Notes under the pieces: generated by a model
Told to the model about the DNA's origin: nothing
Databases searched by the model: none
What the model saw: only the letters and a program-made list of their open reading frames with translations
Made by a program: the position numbers and the translations under genes
Origin: DATKMS01 sp041497995
GTDB lineage: Bacteria > Desulfobacterota > Binatia > HRBIN30
NCBI GenBank assembly: GCA_041497995.1
Contig: JBGQHM010000154.1
Location: 1 to 13,926, forward strand
Direction of reading: 5' to 3'
Length of the DNA: 13,926 bases
Shown here: piece after piece, positions 13,300 through 13,926 of the stretch
How the letters are laid out: every line of letters begins with the position of its first letter
Numbering within the stretch: the first letter of the stretch is position 1

Positions 13300-13794
13300 A
13301 TGCAGCTCACGATCCACGAGGCAGATTTTACGAATCCAGCTCACGGTGCCGCAATCGTCGAGGTGCTGAACTCCTACGCCGCGGATCCCCTCGGTGGCGG
13401 AGAGCCTCTCGCCCAGCAGGTCCGAGACCGGCTTGTTCCGGCACTGCGGGATCATCCGACTGCGTTGGTACTGCTGGCCTTCGCCGAGGCACGCGCCGTG
13501 GGGGTCGCCGTCTGCTTCTTCGGGTTCTCGACGTTCCAAGCGCGCCCGCTCCTCAACATCCACGATCTGGCGGTTGTTCCTGAGTACCGCGGGAAGGGCA
13601 TTGGCCGAGCCCTTCTCAGCGCTGCTGAGGCGCACGCGTTACGTCGCGGGTGTTGCAAGCTCACGCTCGAAGTCCAAGACGACAATCGACGCGCCCGTGG
13701 GTTGTACGAGAGCTTCGGGTTCGCCGACTTTGTCGTCAACAATTCGGCGACGCGCTTTCTGAGTAAGCCCCTTCCTTCTCGACCACGAGACTGA
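13300..13794 (+). CDS. GNAT family N-acetyltransferase
   Basis: Encodes 164 residues of the GNAT fold, which transfers an acetyl group from acetyl-CoA to an amine. The N-terminal strand-helix region is followed by NIHDLAVVPEYRGKGIGRAL (86-105), which holds motif A with the pyrophosphate-binding RGKGIG loop. Motif B follows with LTLEVQDDNRRARGLYESFG (121-140), including the Asn and Tyr typical of the family. The acceptor is unknown. Protein N-terminal, antibiotic and polyamine acetylation are all possible, and nothing supports a resistance role specifically. No clear Shine-Dalgarno precedes the ATG. A long inverted repeat ends 17 bases upstream. It is convergent with the partial gene at the right edge. 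Confidence 0.92.
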   Translation: MQLTIHEADFTNPAHGAAIVEVLNSYAADPLGGGEPLAQQVRDRLVPALRDHPTALVLLAFAEARAVGVAVCFFGFSTFQARPLLNIHDLAVVPEYRGKGIGRALLSAAEAHALRRGCCKLTLEVQDDNRRARGLYESFGFADFVVNNSATRFLSKPLPSRPRD

Positions 13795-13834
13795 GGTCGC
13801 GGAAGGGCGGTCCCGTGCACGTTCTCCGGTCGGG

Positions 13835-13926
13835 TCAGCTCTCACGCGGCAAGAGATGTGTCGCTGCGTAACTCATCAACCGCGACAACGTCTCCGGCGT
13901 CATCGTCACTTCGAGGAGGTGAATGC
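13835..13926 (-). CDS. 3' end of an unidentified gene (partial)
   Basis: A minus-strand frame enters from the right edge and stops with TGA at 13835-13837, leaving about 29 residues (IHLLEVTMTPETLSRL... ending HLLPRES). The mix of hydrophobic and polar residues is protein-like, and the gene would converge on the GNAT gene with a 40-base gap, a natural layout. It is too short to assign a family. A purine-rich GAGGAGGTGA next to ATG at 13923 on the plus strand is a competing reading, as the start of a plus-strand gene. Confidence 0.4.
   Translation of the reverse strand, partial: IHLLEVTMTPETLSRLMSYAATHLLPRES

Noticed and set aside
13234..13300. Integron attC site in front of the acetyltransferase
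   Set aside because: The right arm GTTAACG breaks the GTTRRRY consensus at two places, the left arm lacks RYYYAAC, no matching site follows the GNAT gene and no integrase is present. Kept only as an inverted-repeat observation.
13300..13794. Aminoglycoside or other antibiotic resistance acetyltransferase
   Set aside because: Only the generic acetyl-CoA-binding motifs are visible; nothing in the acceptor region or context supports a resistance substrate.

Overview
The window looks like one end of a contig from a high-GC Gram-negative bacterium. Signs are a lipoprotein signal with a lipobox, a periplasmic transglutaminase-fold protein, GC-rich codon use and proteobacterial-style families. I cannot fix the lineage; a metagenome-derived Desulfobacterota- or Binatota-like or other proteobacterial genome is an inference. 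The first ~88 bases are homopolymer-rich and look like unreliable contig-end sequence. No rRNA, tRNA, CRISPR array, insertion sequence or phage gene was seen.

Layout. Bases 216-7051 hold six genes on the minus strand in a tight head-to-tail run. In transcription order they are an inactive-transglutaminase/7TM membrane protein, a RimK-related ATP-grasp ligase (overlapping it by 13 nt), a CPBP-type intramembrane protease, a phosphoenolpyruvate-mutase/isocitrate-lyase superfamily enzyme, an MFS transporter and a small cysteine-containing lipoprotein. A hairpin at 124-140 may end the run. An acyl-CoA dehydrogenase is divergent from this run (7167-8318). It converges on an orphan membrane histidine kinase (8345-9652, minus). 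A VOC-fold protein (9929-10444, plus) is divergent from the kinase and converges on a BCP-type peroxiredoxin (10523-10984, minus). Bases 11060-11898 are a damaged locus: the 5' part of a DUF924 gene runs out of frame into the 3' remnant of a DUF4143-type ATPase gene. Next come a small membrane ORF preceded by a 22-codon ORF with a near-perfect ribosome-binding site, a divergent LysR-type regulator, a GNAT acetyltransferase and the 3' end of another gene at the right edge.

How the genes may work together. The best candidate for an under-described system is the transglutaminase-7TM/ATP-grasp pair. The pair is a recognised but poorly understood envelope module predicted to make amide (glutamate-like) linkages. 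It is usually described with a retropepsin-like aspartic protease; none is visible here, and a CPBP membrane protease sits directly downstream instead. The enzyme, transporter and lipoprotein genes behind it may be co-transcribed, but their functional link is only inferred from spacing. The rest of the window is ordinary single-gene metabolism, stress response and regulation, with several small dyad and leader-like signals between genes.
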